The notes beneath the pieces were generated by a model. That model saw nothing but the letters and a program-made list of their open reading frames with translations, was not told where the DNA came from and did not search any database. From the NCBI GenBank assembly GCA_016932295.1, contig JAFGDC010000262.1, positions 1 through 13,487 of the forward strand: 13,487 bases of DNA, in the 5' to 3' direction. The translations under genes were made by a program, and so were the position numbers. The first letter of the stretch is position 1. Each line of letters starts with the position of its first letter. Source of the DNA: a candidate division CSSED10-310 bacterium (GTDB lineage Bacteria > CSSED10-310 > JAFGDC01). Positions 12,435 to 13,487 of this stretch are shown here, piece after piece.

Positions 12435-13487
12435 TCAGCCGATCGATTCGCCCATCGCCTCGAGACAACGATCCCGGTGCGTGATGAAGTCGTCCATCAA
12501 CGCCTCCGGCAGCGGCTCCGCCGGCGGTGAATCGAGGCTCAATGGATTGATGAAGGAATCCCGGTACTTGACACGGAAATCGAGATGGGGTCCGGTGGCG
12601 AGCCCGGTGGCACCAACGTAGCCGATGACCTGGCCTTGCTTGACCCGGGCCCCCTTGGCGATGCCCTTGGCATACCCGGAGAGGTGTCCGTAGCAGGTGA
12701 GATAGGCATCGCCGTGCCTGACCTGGAGGTATTTGCCATATCCGCCATTGGTGCCCTTGAACACGATAATGCCGTCGCCGAGAGCGCTGACCGGCGTTCC
12801 GGAAGGCGCCGCGTAATCGACTCCGAGATGGGGGCGGTACTTTTTCAGAATGGGATGGAACCGACTGTGTGAGAATCCCGAACTGATGTACCGGTAACGA
12901 AGCGGTGATTTCAGGAATGTCCTGCGCAGTGAATTCCCGGCGCTGTCATAAAAATCATCCCCGCTGTCTTCACGCGCAAAGCGGAATGCCAGGAACTCGT
13001 CACCCTTGTTGGTGAACTTGGCGGCGAGTATGTTTCCGGAGGCTTGGGATCCGTCAGAGTAGTGCTTGATTTCATGCAGGATTTTGAACGCATCGCCGTT
13101 TCGAAGATCACAGGCGAAATCGATTTGCCAGCCGAACATGTCAGCCACGTCCAGGATCATGGCTGGCGCCACTCCCGCTGCCTCCGCCGCCAGCCAGAAG
13201 GAACTGCTTATCGTACCCTCGGCCAGTTGCTGATCGATTTCACTGTGGATATCCCGTAGCTCTCCGTGCCAGGCATCATCCTCGCGTCTCAGCACTAATT
13301 CATGATCCTGATCGGTCCGCATGAGGATGCGCTCGAGGCGCTCCTCCTGTCCCATGTAGGTGAGCGTCAGTGTCGTGCCCGGACGAATGGAATTCAGCGC
13401 CAGGTGTTCGCCCACGGCCGCGGCGATCGAGTGCGCCCCGGCAGCGGATATCCCGTTCAGATCCAGCACCCGCGCCAGTGTGTCACC
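12435..13487 (-). CDS. M23 family metallopeptidase (5' end outside window)
   Basis: The frame is open to the right edge, so the N-terminus is missing; an in-frame GTG at 13469 is not taken as the start because coding-like sequence (GDTLARVL) continues past it. The first visible ~200 residues resemble the Csd3/OapA-type N-terminal region of diderm M23 peptidases, and the LytM domain follows: HLGVDYAAPSG (His codon 12828-12830, Asp codon 12816-12818), GYGKYLQVRHGDAYLTCYGH, GQVIGYVGATG and GPHLDFRV. These enzymes cut peptidoglycan cross-links or stems in the periplasm. In the last motif the usual His-x-His is His-Leu-Asp: the catalytic-type His is kept (12585-12587) but the zinc-ligand position is Asp (12579-12581). 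Asp can bind zinc, so activity is not excluded. Confidence 0.85.
   Translation of the reverse strand, partial: GDTLARVLDLNGISAAGAHSIAAAVGEHLALNSIRPGTTLTLTYMGQEERLERILMRTDQDHELVLRREDDAWHGELRDIHSEIDQQLAEGTISSSFWLAAEAAGVAPAMILDVADMFGWQIDFACDLRNGDAFKILHEIKHYSDGSQASGNILAAKFTNKGDEFLAFRFAREDSGDDFYDSAGNSLRRTFLKSPLRYRYISSGFSHSRFHPILKKYRPHLGVDYAAPSGTPVSALGDGIIVFKGTNGGYGKYLQVRHGDAYLTCYGHLSGYAKGIAKGARVKQGQVIGYVGATGLATGPHLDFRVKYRDSFINPLSLDSPPAEPLPEALMDDFITHRDRCLEAMGESIG

Noticed and set aside
1..13487. CRISPR arrays, tRNA/rRNA genes, IS elements or phage genes
   Set aside because: No regularly spaced direct repeats, no cloverleaf or rRNA-like stretch, no transposase or integrase motif was found on reading both strands.

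Overview
The window reads as GC-rich chromosomal DNA from a Gram-negative bacterium. The support is a probable diderm-type M23 peptidase, a probable lipoprotein, an Hx3Cx2C (zinc-finger) anti-sigma-like membrane protein and dense SD-led genes with short overlaps. No rRNA, tRNA, transposase, phage gene, CRISPR array or attachment site was seen. The phylum cannot be fixed from the sequence; an uncultured or environmental lineage is plausible but unproven.

Left block, plus strand (1-6688): the 3' end of a probable GalT-like nucleotidyltransferase; a complete dihydropyrimidinase/D-hydantoinase-type amidohydrolase; a multi-pass GT-C glycosyltransferase (PMT/ArnT-like) that starts in a TTGA overlap with the amidohydrolase stop; then, after a 159-bp gap with a possible promoter and palindromes, a secreted protein made almost wholly of TPR repeats; and a family-2 glycosyltransferase fused in frame to a complete DUF523 (TudS-like, Cys-rich) domain.

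Central block, minus strand (6714-11058), in transcription order: ECF-type sigma factor, membrane-anchored Hx3Cx2C protein with a periplasmic TPR-like region (likely anti-sigma), pyrE, and a second GT-C glycosyltransferase whose start overlaps the end of pyrE. It is clearly a paralogue of the GT-C gene at 1687, so the two related transferases face each other across the TPR and GT2-DUF523 genes.

Right block (11059-13487): a 388-bp divergent intergenic region, a plus-strand probable lipoprotein with beta-propeller-like repeats, and the C-terminal part of a minus-strand M23 metallopeptidase that runs off the window.

The main theme is envelope glycan or glycoprotein assembly: two GT-C enzymes, a GT2 enzyme, a secreted TPR scaffold, an M23 peptidase and possible envelope-stress-type sigma/anti-sigma control. 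A second, weaker theme is pyrimidine chemistry (dihydropyrimidinase fold, TudS-like DUF523, PyrE). The most unusual item is the GT2-DUF523 fusion; next are the paired GT-C paralogues with a shared signature beside a secreted TPR protein, and the sigma/anti-sigma pair in which both genes carry a similar candidate promoter motif.
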